64,000 nt of DNA from Glycine soja (lineage: Eukaryota; Streptophyta; Magnoliopsida; Fabales; Fabaceae), in contig NC_041003.1 in NCBI RefSeq assembly GCF_004193775.1, positions 22,926,573-22,990,572 on the forward strand. The letters run 5' to 3'. The position numbers and the translations under genes are program-made. This document shows, one piece after another, positions 12,885 to 24,260 of the stretch. A model generated the notes under the pieces. That model worked only from the letters and a program-made list of their open reading frames with translations, did no database searches and had not been told where the DNA came from. Numbering within the stretch: the stretch's first letter is position 1; every line of letters starts with the position of its first letter.

Positions 12885-15800
12885 TGTGGCGTCCCTAAAT
12901 TAATGACTGGTTTAATAGAAATAATTTAAATAACAAAAACCATGGTAAATTTTTTTTTTCTTCTTTTTCTTTTTCATTTCTTTCTCTTTTCACTATAAAT
13001 AGGTTTAGAAGGAAAATCCTCACTATAAAGTCCTGAATGGCCAGTTCACAACTCTATTCGGAGTCATTTCTTTCTTACCGCTCATAAGTCTCTAAATTAT
13101 TTTGTTGTTTCAAAAGGAAGAATGTACCAGCCATTACTTTAGGTCGTCACGTGAAAATAAAAGAATAAAATATGGTCGATAAAATCTTTTACAAATAAAG
13201 TTGCTAACGCTTTCTTTTCAAATAACAAGATCGATCATAAATGCATTCATCATTTAAAGCTGTCCAAAATATGGGAGTTTTACAAAATATATAGTGTCAT
13301 CCAGAGCAAAGGTATCCATAGTGGTGGCTTCAGCCACAAGTATACAATAATTAAATGCCTATACATCAGGTCTACCCATACAGAAGCAAAAGAGTAAACC
13401 TAACAGTCAGTCCTAGATACACCCACCCTCAAAAGTATACAACACTAATCCAAGGAGCTGTCCACTCCACCGTGCGCTGAAGCGTCCGTGCAGGTTCATC
13501 TGGATGCACCAAAGAAGTAGCCATGAATCGAATGGTGCCCCGAAATCGGCACCTCGTGTTGCCTTCGAGGGTCCCCCAAGCTCCCTCTAGACACTCCATC
13601 TCTACTCGATCACGGATTAGCTGCGCCGCCATCACGATCTACAAGAAAGAAGAGAAAGGGGTAGACTCTTTCACAAGAATCTAACTGCGCTACACACAAT
13701 GCATCTCATAACCACTACATGACGTTAAAAGGAGTATCTTAAGGCTTTCCATCTCTGGTAATCGATTACACAACCTTGGTAATCGATTACCAGAGGCTAA
13801 ACTTGAATTACACAGCCTCAGGACATGAAATATGCAATACTACACTGTGTAATCGATTACACATGCCTGGTAATCGATTACCAGTGACCCATTCCTCTGT
13901 GTAATCGATTACACAGGCTGGTAATCGATTACCAGAGGCTCCCTAAGTTTCCTGACTTCGTTTTCAAGCCTGGTAATCGATTACACTCCTTGGTAATCGA
14001 TTACCAGAGACCATCTTAGCCTCCTGTCCTCAATTTTAAGCCTTGTAATCGATTACCCACCCTTAGTAATCGATTACCAGAGGCCACAATCCACATATTA
14101 CACAAAATTCACAGCTGGCCAGCCACCACAAGCCTCCTTGCTTTGTGGTCTTGTTTTCCTTTTATCTGTTGACTGCCAGGAGCTCGCCTGTTTAGGTACA
14201 TCACAGGTTCTCACTGACCGACTATGCCCGGGTTGGGTCGGGATTGATCAAGCTTGGTTTTGGGCAATAGCACCCCACCTGACGTCCCCAAGGTCTCCTG
14301 ACCCCCGCGACATATCTCCAGGTACCACTCTGTGGTCAACAATAAAAGCAGGAAGTTTCACCCTTCAACACTTCCTCATCTCAAGCTTGTAGGATTATGG
14401 GGTACCCATCACATGTGGTACTAGGTGGCGGTCGGGCGATGGTGCACAACAAGTTTCCCACATCCACAATGCGCGCATAAACCCACCATCCCCTGTTGCC
14501 CACCTCCAACTGAGCTCACGTACTCCCACGTAGCCCATATCCTCGTTTCTCTCAACACCGGGTCCCCATCAATCCTCTCAAGCTTCCACAACATCCAAGT
14601 AAAACAACATTCAAACAGCACAAGCTATCACAGCCAAGCAAAAGCAGAGCAAAGGCAGAAAACTCTGCTCAAACACCAACCAAAATCACAGCTTTTCTCA
14701 CTTAAAGACCACAGTAACAATTCCTTCGATCCAATTCGTTAACCGTTGGATCGACTCCAAAATTTTACTGGAAGTCTATAGTGCATAAGCCTACATTTTG
14801 ACCGTTGGGATCTACTAGAAAACATCAAGAACTCATTCTGTACTACTCTTTCCACAGCCAACCACACACAAGCATTTTCTGCACCAAGCTAAAATCCTGC
14901 TGCACCTATTTTGACAGCAAAATTCTGCATAAGTGCAGATTTCGAAAATCACACTTCCCCTCATCCAATCTTGCCCAAATCAAATCCTACAAGTCCCAAA
15001 TCATGTATCAAACATGTCTAAACCAAAGCTAAGCTTCAAACCACAGCAACACAAAATCTAGGTGTTCAAAACCCCTCAATCCAATGGCTTTTCTAGGTTT
15101 GAAAGGTGAAATTTAGAATGAGGTAAATTTGAAGCAAACTCTCACCTCACACAAGTCCATAACATCAATCTAAACTTGCTCAAACTGAATTTTCATAAAA
15201 AATTTCCACCAAATCAAAATTTGACTCTTCAACACCCAATTTTGCCCTAGAAATGGCTCTTGGTTCACTTTGGTCATTTGTTTTTCTCTCTAGCTCAGCC
15301 TAACCTTTCTCACATGTCCTAAATGACATTTCAAGCTAGTATTAACTCACTTTAACCTCCATTTACCACAGAATTCAGACTTAGCCTTCCAACTCTCAAA
15401 GTCTCACTCTTTTTCCACTCATAACATCACATTCTCACTTTCTAACCCTAGGTTAGTTCTACCCTTCATCTCTAACAGTTTTCCATCAGCAATTTCAGCA
15501 TATAAACATCACAAACATCATCACAAAAACCCTAAAACAGAATGGGTATGTCTAACTCATCCAAACATGGCAATTTCAACAAGTTTTCAGCAAATGCCTT
15601 CACAAATAATCATCACACAGCAGAAAACTAACAAAACCACCCATCATATCTCCCAAAACCCCATACCCACGAGATTTAAGAGAGAAAGAAGTCCACCCAA
15701 ACCTGAAATTTCGAAGTCCCACTCGTAGCCACGCACTTCACGACTCCAAAAATGCCCTCCTTTCGCGATTTGGAGCAGAAATGAGCACCAAAGGTTGAAG

Positions 15801-16458
15801 CTTTGTTGGGCAACAATGGTGGATGGGAGAAAAGAAGAAGAAGGCTGCGTGAGAGAGAGAGAGCTGTCTGAAATTGGGCTGAGTGAAGAGAGAGAGAGGG
15901 TTGCTTTTTGGGTTTTAATAAAAGGGTTTTCTCTTTTTCTATTATTTTATATAAGCAATGCCACATGTCTCCATTTGAGTGGAGCAAGAAGGGCCCACTT
16001 TCTCTTTTTGACTGTGACCCATACTCAGTCACAAAAGTGAGGAAAATCTGACCTTAGAAACGCTAAAATCCTGCCTCGGGTTGCGTGCCATTTCTCTGGT
16101 TCCAGTTTCTCGCGTTTCTCTGCGTCCGTCGGGGCCAGTTTTTGAAAGTAAGCAATATATATATCAAAACGCTTAGAATAAAACCCCGAGCGTGGTTCAG
16201 AGGTTGGTTTCGTTAAATTCTAAGTCGCACGCAAAACGATGATTTTTAACTAATTAATTAAGAATTAACCCATAACCTCCAAGTTATGGATTTCTCTTCC
16301 TTAATTAGTCTAACCCACGTATTTTGCCCCCACTATTCCTACTTCTACCAAGAACATATAGGCATATACACTGAATAATACTTATATATATATATATATA
16401 TAATCATTCAAAATACATCGTTTTCGAAAATTCCGGGTAGAATTTCCAGGATGTTACA
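12885..16458 (-). repeat. 5' LTR of the Tekay element
   Basis: A direct copy of 4570-8146, three bases shorter through one T and one TA unit. On minus it runs from TGTAACATCC at 16458 to ACGCCACA at 12885. It should contain the element's promoter, but I could not identify a convincing TATA box by eye. The palindrome cluster recurs at about 13758-14086. Confidence 0.95.
13758..14086. repeat. Cluster of TAATCGATTA palindromes in the 5' LTR
   Basis: The second copy of the array at 5444-5772, with the same number, order and spacing of palindromes. This is expected because both LTRs derive from one template. Confidence 0.9.
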
Positions 16459-16613
16459 AGAAGGCTAAACGAAAAATTAGGGAACTTTGAAAAACTAAAT
16501 CCTTAATTGAAGGCGTAGGTGACAACCATAGTGAATTACTAAACAAGATTGGTAGTTTACTTAAGGTCATTCCAGATACCCCCAAGCCTCGGAAAATACT
16601 TCCAAAATGGTAA
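16459..16613 (+). pseudogene. Caulimovirid second ORF, 3' part
   Basis: This is the right-hand piece of the viral ORF cut by the Tekay element; it begins with the second AGAAG duplication. It has small shifts and stops near 16490. Its last part is open and encodes a Leu/Ile-rich stretch followed by a Pro/Lys-rich tail, ending at the stop 16611-16613. The stop overlaps the start codon of the coat protein ORF (ATGGTAA at 16607-16613). Confidence 0.6.
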
Positions 16614-19600
16614 CAAGAAGTACCTCCAAATTAGTTAATGTTATTAATGAAGATAGTGACCAAAACTCAGATAACACAACTGAGATAGGATCAGTGTCAG
16701 AAAAGAATATAAATCCAATTAATTCCAAACACTGGAAAACATCCTCCAAATTATATTATCAACGTCCGGCTGCCCCTGACCTTCTATTTGAAGAAATAGG
16801 TGAAAACAATTTTAAGAGTTTTAGTGCAAACAACATCTATGAATGGAACATAGATGCACAAACGGAGTATAATATCATGAATACACTCCAACATATGACC
16901 ATGGTAGCTACGGCTTACCAAACCTCCCATGAGTGTTCAGAAGAAACCATTATAGATATCTTAGTGGCAGGATTTTCTGGACAACTAAAAGGATGGTGGG
17001 ATAATTATCTCACTAACGAAGAGAAATCAAAAATTTACAACACAGTTAAAACAGATCTCAATGGAAAAGTCATTACTAATGACGATGATAAAGAGATTCC
17101 TGACGTTGTTAACACATTAATATTCACAATAGCCCAACATTTCATTGGAGACCCATCCTTGTGGAAAGATAGATCTGTAGAATTATTATCAAATCTTAAG
17201 TGTAGAACCTTAGCAGATTTTAGGTGGTACAGAGATACTTTCCTAACTAGGGTTTACACAAGAGAAGATAGTCAACAACCTTTTTGGAAAGAAAAATTTC
17301 TAGCCGGTCTTCCCAGATCATTAGGAGACAAGGTCAGAGATAAAATCCGTAGTCAATCTGCCAATGGAGATATTCCATATGAAAGTTTAAGCTATGGTCA
17401 ATTAATTTCTTATGTTCAAAAGGTAGCCTTAAAAATTTGTCAGGATGAAAAAATTCAGAGGCAATTAGCCAAAGAAAAGGCTCAAACAAAGAAAGATTTA
17501 GGTTCTTTCTGCGAACAATTTGGTCTACTGGCCTGTCCAAAGCAAAAGAAAAAACAATCTTCAAGAAAAGAAATCCATGAGGATAAACCGGTCAATATAA
17601 AGAGATTTCTAAGGAGGAGATACTCACACAAACCATTAACCGGTAGAGAAATTGAAAATCCTAAACAAAAAACAAAATAAAAAATAACGTGCTACAATTG
17701 TGGAAAACAAGGCCACATCAGCAAATATTGTAGACTAAAAAAGAAGTTAAGAAACCTTAACCTAGAACCCGCAATTGAAGAACAAATAAACAATTTGCTT
17801 ATAGAAACTTCGGAGGAAGAAACAGAAACTTCATCCTTCGTGCCTTCCGATGAAAACCTAAATCTAATCCAACAAGATGACCAACTATCATCAACAGATG
17901 ATGATGATGGGCAAATCAATACTCTAACGAGAGAACAAGATCTCTTGTTTGAAGCAATCAATTCCATACCTGACCCCCAGGAAAAGAAAGTTTTCCTGGA
18001 AAAACTCAAGAAAACATTAGAGGTAAAACCTAGACAAAAGGATTTGATCACAAACAACAAATTCGATGTAAGTAACATACTCAAGAGATTAGAAAATTCT
18101 TCAACCAAACCAACGACAATCCAAGATCTCCAAACAGAGATAAACAATCTAAAAAGAGAAGTAAAAGAACTTCGTTAACAACAAGAAATTCACCAGATCA
18201 TTCTTTCTCAGCTTGAGGAAGATAGTGATTCTGAAAGTACCAACAACAGTGAGGAAAACCAACCAGAAAATTTAGAAGATGATATGTTTATGGGATTAAT
18301 CAACAAGATTAAAATCCAAAAATTTTACATAAACATAAAAATAATTATTAATGATTTCATTTTAGAAACAATGGCCCTATTTGACACAGGGGCTGATTCA
18401 AACTGCATTTTAGAAGGATTAATTCCTACAAAATTCTTTGAGAAAACCTCAGAAAAATTAAGTACGGCAAACGGATCAAAATTAAAAATTAATTTTAAGC
18501 TATCAAATGCAATCATTGAAAACCAAGGCCTTAAGATTAACACCAAATTTCTTCTGGTAAAAAACCTTAAGAATGAAGTAATCTTAGGAACGCCCTTCAT
18601 TAGAGCCCTGTTTCCCATCCAAATATCTAATGAAGGAATAACCACAAATTATTTAGGAAGAAAAATTATATTTAATTTTTCTACTAAACCAATTTCCAGA
18701 AATATAAATCTTATAGAAAATAAGATTAATCAAATTAACTTCTTAAAAGAAGAAGTATCTTTTAAAAATATTCAGATACAACTAGAAAAACCCCAGGTAA
18801 AAGAAAAAATTCAATCTTTATTAAATCATATTGAATCGACCGTCTGTTCTGAATTGCCACATGCATTTTGGGACAGAAAGAAACATATTGTTGATCTCCC
18901 TTATGAGAAAGACTTTAGGGAAAAACAAATTCCCACCAAGGCCAGACCAATCCAAATTAATGAAGAACTTCTCCAATATTGTCAAAAAGAAATCAAGGAT
19001 TTGCTTGATAAAGGCCTAATCCGGAAAAGCAAAAGCCCATGGTCTTGTGCGGCTTTTTATGTCAACAAACAATCTGAGATTGAGCGTGGGACACCCCGCT
19101 TAGTCATAAATTACAAACCACTAAATCAAGCATTACAATGGATTAGATATCCTATTCCAAACAAAAAAGATTTGCTTAACAGATTAAATTCTGCAAAAAT
19201 ATTTTCAAAATTTGATATGAAATCTGGATTTTGGCAAATCCAAATCCAAGAATCAGATAGGTACAAAACAACGTTTACTGTACCTTTCGGGCAATATGAA
19301 TGGAATGTGATGCCATTCGGACTGAAGAATGCCCCTTCAGAATTTCAAAAAATTATGAATGATATTTTTAATCCATATTAAAAGTTTGTCATTGTCTACA
19401 TAGATGATGTTTTAATCTTTTCCCAAAACATTGACCAACATTTCAAACATCTCCAAACCTTCATCCATATCATCAAACAAAATGGTTTGGCAGTCTCCAA
19501 ATCAAAAATCAATCTTTTCCAAACTCGAATTTGATTCCTTGGTCACAATATTTATCAAGGTACAATCATTCCAATCGAAAGGTCAATAGAATTTGCTAGC

Positions 19601-19767
19601 AAATTTCCCAACCAGATCTTAGACAAAACCCAGTTACAAAGATTTCTAGGTTGTCTAAATTATGTAGGAGAATTTGTCCCCCACTTAAACAATATTGTCA
19701 AGCCATTGCATGATAGGCTAAAGAAAAATCCGCCTCCTTGGTCTGACCTCCATACCCAAACAGTTAA
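16607..19767 (+). pseudogene. Caulimovirid coat protein, protease and reverse transcriptase
   Basis: A single frame is traceable from the ATG at 16607 with no frameshift but four in-frame stops: 17678-17680, 18176-18178, 19379-19381 and 19532-19534. Coat-protein core: about 16750-17500. A CX2CX4HX4C zinc knuckle follows the first stop (17690-17731). Acidic and Lys/Glu-rich linkers come next, then an aspartic protease with DTGA near 18383 and a reverse transcriptase from about 18900, with the catalytic YIDD motif near 19396 just after the third stop. The second stop might be the natural end of the coat protein, because an ATG follows at about 18275; the first splits the zinc knuckle from the core and must be a lesion. 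RNase H is missing: homology ends near 19767 at a rearrangement. Confidence 0.85.
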
Positions 19768-20164
19768 AGAGGGAGATCCAGTACAAAAGGAAAAGAGGTT
19801 CCATTGGCTCTACCAGAGCCAATAACCAAATTAAAGAAAAGGACATTAATTTTGACTCGTTCGACAAATTCGTAGAACTTGTCTTGGATTTGTTTTCTGT
19901 TTGTACCCTTGTAATGTTGGAAAAACCATCTCCTTTGAGGTTCATTCTCCAGAGAATAAAAATCTTTCCTAAGGGTTTCCTTATCAATGCTAAAGTTGTC
20001 AGATAACATCATAAGGTTCCATAGAAGAGTATGTTGGGGGTTGGATCGACTTTTGGTCGTCCTCTTGTTCTTGGTTGTATGTTGTTCTAGGTATGCTAGA
20101 AGTAGTGTCTAATCCTTGGAGGTTTACACTAGGGAACTGGTTATGTGACTCAGATCTGGTTAGT

Positions 20165-20167
<3 letters not shown>
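19768..20167. pseudogene. Scrambled viral fragment: transactivator piece plus inverted movement-protein piece
   Basis: About 60 bases from 19768 match 499-563 of the transactivator-like ORF in the same direction. From about 19830 to 20167 the sequence is the reverse complement of about 3829-4163, the end of the movement-protein ORF and start of the second ORF. A few substitutions show it came from a related copy or has since diverged. The first junction shares GAGGGAGATCC with the source. This replaces the expected RNase H region. Confidence 0.85.

Positions 20168-20222
<55 letters not shown>
20168..20222. repeat. (TA)n microsatellite
   Basis: About 27 TA units directly abut the end of the inverted viral fragment. 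Caulimovirid integrations in plants are often found next to TA-rich simple repeats. Confidence 0.95.
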
Positions 20223-20226
<4 letters not shown>

Positions 20227-22108
20227 ATAATTGAATGAGTTAGGGCCATTATATAATTAGCCAAAATATTAAAGTGGTCAAATAAATATAAAAGTATGGC
20301 TAAGGGCATATATGTCATGAAAGGCTAATTGTGTAGATACCATAAGTGATATTATAATTTGATGAGGCACCAAATTATAATTATCAAATTTTGGGGTAAC
20401 TGAAGGCAGTTAGGGGTTATGTTACCCAATTGTAGAGAGCAACACACAGGAAGAGAAAAATTCAAAGAAGAAAAAAAAAGGATTCTCTACAATTGGAAGG
20501 TCATAAAATCAATCTTCTAATTAACCTTTCATCATCATCATTCCATTATGGCTAATTCAGGTACGCTTCCGCATCTAGTTTTCATCATGATTTTGAGTAT
20601 GGGAACACAAAGGGGTTCTATTCATCTCTATACAATAATTCCTCTCTACATAAATAGAAAGCATGTGGTTAGGATTGATGATTGTCTGTTAGAATGAAAT
20701 TAGGCTGATTGATTGAATCCCAATATTTTAGAGAACTCTATCAATAGAAAGATTATAAAACAATGCCAAAGGGTTAATTTCAGTCAATGAGAGGAGGTGG
20801 GTTGTGTATCTCACTAAACATGACTAGTCAGAATAATAATTGTAGAGTAGCTACACATAATTAAGAGGGGAAACACAAGGTAATAAATGTAGAGCAACCA
20901 CAAGAGAGAAATCATATTAGAAGGTAGGATTCACTTGATTATGCCACGTAAGCAAATAGTATGATGTGGCGAGTAATATAATATTGAGATGGCAGCACAT
21001 TGCTTCTGTGCTCAGAGATTATATATTATAAATAGATAAATAGATAGGGAAGGATTTTCTTCTTTCCTTTGGCACATATATGTGTTATGAAGAGATGGAT
21101 TTTCTTCACATTGGTGTCTGGTGCAAATTTACGGCTATTGTTTGGAGGTCAATATCAGTGTATGCATATGGATGATATTTATTATTGATGCAATAGCAAC
21201 CATGGAGTGGAAAGAATACAAAGTGCACTGGTGGTTAGATTCTATTTATTGCTCTTGCTGTCTCTAAATTAAATATGATTTAACCATTAGCAGTAGGGTA
21301 TTTTATTTTGCTAATGCTATTTAATAATTTATATGGGTTTGTCCTAATAAATATATATGTGTTTGCTGATTAAAAAAAACACAGATGGACGATCATTTCA
21401 AAATTCAAATCACTTCAATACCATGTGAGGTCAAATTTGGATTTCACAACAAACATGTGCTCTTTTTAACTAAGGCTTAAGACTGTTCTATTAAGGGGTA
21501 GAAGTTGAAAATTTTAAAATATATCATATAGTGTGAATGCAAAAATCTCATCAATTTGACATTTTTACTAGAATTATCTTTTAAGTTTAAATATATTTTT
21601 AATTTTTATAATTTAATATTTCTTTGTTTTTTGTCCTTGTATTTTTTTTAGTTCTTAAAACACTTTTGACTATGCTTTGGATAATAAAAAAAATATCATT
21701 TAAAACATAATAAGAACAAAAAACAAAGCACATAATTTATCAGAATTAAAAAAAATTATAAGAATAAAAAATAAAAAAAATAATAAGGATAAAAAGATAT
21801 GTAAGTATATCTTTTATAGGTGGTTCTATAAAGAGTCGTGGAAGCTTGAGCTTGTGTTTTAATTGATTGCATTGAATTGTGTGATTGTAGTTTAAACAAT
21901 CTACTAAATCTGCTATTTAATGTTTACTGAACAAAGAATTTATCTAAATTTAAAGGACCTCAAAATTTATAATTGTTTAGTGGAAATCGTGTGGATTCGG
22001 TCTAGCGGCTAGACCCGGTTCCGCTTAGGGAGCATATAATAGAACAAGGTGGTGAAGCACGACAGAGATGGTGTGCACAGCGGCAATGGAGTACCTACAA
22101 GCATTCTG
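20223..22108. other. Intergenic, possible old LTR remnant, no gene
   Basis: No convincing coding region. The part around 20400-20600 (a purine-rich leader-like stretch, then CTAATTCAGGTACGCTTCCG) resembles an LTR end, but I could not find paired ends or a target-site duplication. The rest is AT-rich. Confidence 0.4.
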
Positions 22109-22430
22109 ATAGGGGTTGTTTTAGAAACAAATTCCTAGAATGGTGCAGTTTTGAAAGTATTTCCGGGGTGGTGCTGTTTTTTACGTAGGACGAATGCATG
22201 CCGCCAGCAGGAATGGCGAGTCCTCCACGGATGGTCCACGTGGCAGTGGACTCGCCAGCACCAGTGGCGATTTCATGCCAGCTGGTCTCGCCAGTCAAAC
22301 TGGCGAGTTGCTCCTAGTCTCGCCAGACGCAGTGGGGACATAGCCATCCACTGGTGCAGCGTTTCAGAGGCACAGTGACTAGGGTGCAGGCTAGGGGCTT
22401 CAGGCTTCAGAGCAGCAGGGCAGCATGCAG
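22109..22430 (+). repeat. Left terminal inverted repeat of MULE A
   Basis: It starts ATAGGGGTTGTTTTAG and matches the reverse complement of 30783-31107 with scattered differences. It contains several internal inverted motifs of the form TGGCGAG / CTCGCCA. Confidence 0.85.
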
Positions 22431-22639
22431 CGGGTCAGGTGGTCTCGCCAGTCAAACTGGCGAGAAGCTTTGAAAAAAAATTGTTCGTTTTCCCTATAAA
22501 TGGATCATCTCTCCTTCACTCCTTCACGTACCAGCTCAAAAAATATTCTGAGTGTGTGTATTCTGAGTGTGTGTTTGGTTTGTGTTTGTGAAAAATAGCT
22601 TTCCTCCTCTTTGTGCTGCCTCTTGCTCGTGCGTAGTTT

Positions 22640-22834
22640 CTCTTCCTGGTAAGTGTTTTTAACTCATATCTTCAAATATATATTAAGTTTAATTTTAGTT
22701 TATAAGTTAATATGATTTAAGTTAGATTTTTTAAGTTATATGTTATTATTTGTGTTATATATATGCTAGGTTAGTTTTATATGATTTGTTAATATTGTTT
22801 TGTTTAGATTTTTTAAATTGGTATGATATTATTA

Positions 22835-22898
<64 letters not shown>

Positions 22899-23956
22899 TA
22901 GTTAGTAAGTTTATTTAATTATTTTTTATTTTATTTGTATTATGATAATTAGTAGTAAATTAGGTATAGTAAATTAGTAGTATACGTGATTAGCTTTCTA
23001 TCTTACCTTAGTTTTTGTTTGAAATGACAAATTAGGTTTATTTTGATAATTTAATTTTTGTACGGTAGGTTTATTTTTAGTTATAGTTTTAAATGATATT
23101 AAGTTTAGTTTTAGTTTTAAATGATATTAGTTTTAGTTTTAATTTTAAATGATATTAGTTTTACGTTAGGTTTAGTTTTAGTTAAATATATTTAAATTTT
23201 CTATACTAGACTAGTTATATGATACATTGTATTAATTTTGTATATATATTATATTAATTTTGTATATATATTGTATTAATTTTTGTTGGTAAATATATAT
23301 ATTATGTAATTTATTTAAATTTGTATTTACTTAGTTTTAGTTATAAATGATAAATTATGTTATTTATTTAAATTTCTGTTTACTTAGTTTTAGTTTTAAA
23401 TGGTAAATTAGGTTTAGTTTGATAATTTAAGTTATTTACTGTAGGTTTAGTTTTAGTTATAGTTTTAAAATATATTAGTTTTAGTTATAGTTTTAAATAA
23501 TATTAGTTATAGTTTCAAATGATATTAGTTTTAGTTTTAAATAATATTAGTTTTGTACGTTAGGTTTAGTTTTATTTAAAAACATTTAATTTTTCTATGT
23601 TAGGTTAGTTATATGATACCTTGTATTAATTTTGTATATATATTGTATCAATTTTTGGCTGCAAATATATATATTATGTTATTTATTTAAAAAAAAATTT
23701 GCATGTAATTTAAATTATTTATGGAATATATTTAAATAATGTTTTATATATTTAAATAATTTTTTATATTTAAATTACGTTATATATTTAAATTTTGTGA
23801 CTGGTGGGTATCTAAAATACTTTTAGTTTATAGGTAATGTAAGTTATTATTTAAATATATTTAAATAATAACTATGTTATTTAAATTTTGTATGCTAGTT
23901 ATATGATAACTTAGTTTGTAGTAATTTTGTATATATATTGTTTTAATTTTTGGCCG

Positions 23957-24018
<62 letters not shown>

Positions 24019-24260
24019 GTTATTTAATTAAATTTATGTTTGCAAGTAATATAATTTATTTATAAAATATATTTAAATTTTGTTATTTGTATAATATATT
24101 TTCTTATTTAAATATAAATATTCTGTTATTTATTCAAATTTTAATTATGTGGTATATATATTTAATTAATTCATTATAAATGTAGTTGATATTTTTCTTT
24201 ACAAGTAATGTATAAATTATTTTGTGAATTTATTGTATTATATTTTATTTTGTAGTATCA
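22640..24260. other. AT-rich leader of MULE A with degenerate repeats and (TA)n runs
   Basis: Between the left terminal repeat and the PMD gene the sequence is nearly all A and T. A loosely repeated unit resembling TTTAGTTTTAAATGATATTAG recurs at about 23050-23560, and (TA)n runs lie at about 22845-22896 and 23962-24014. It probably holds the promoter and 5' untranslated region of the PMD gene. No coding sequence seen. Confidence 0.7.

Larger units (their letters stand above)
4570..16458 (-). mobile_element. Complete Ty3/gypsy Tekay chromovirus, nested in virus
   Basis: The element has two direct LTRs (3577 and 3574 bp), each running TG...CA on both strands. It has a tRNA-Met primer site, a polypurine tract, one uninterrupted Gag-Pol ORF and an AGAAG target-site duplication. 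It reads on the minus strand, so the 5' LTR is the right-hand one. Total length is 11,889 bp, with LTRs making up about 60%. By eye the LTRs differ by two substitutions, one base in a T run and one TA unit. Clade assignment rests on the Gag type, the integrase GPY region and the C-terminal chromodomain. It inserted into the second ORF of the endogenous caulimovirid and looks structurally competent. Confidence 0.95.

Noticed and set aside
22095..22378. Open frames in the MULE A terminal repeats
   Set aside because: They occur in both inverted repeats with frame-changing differences and have no protein family features.
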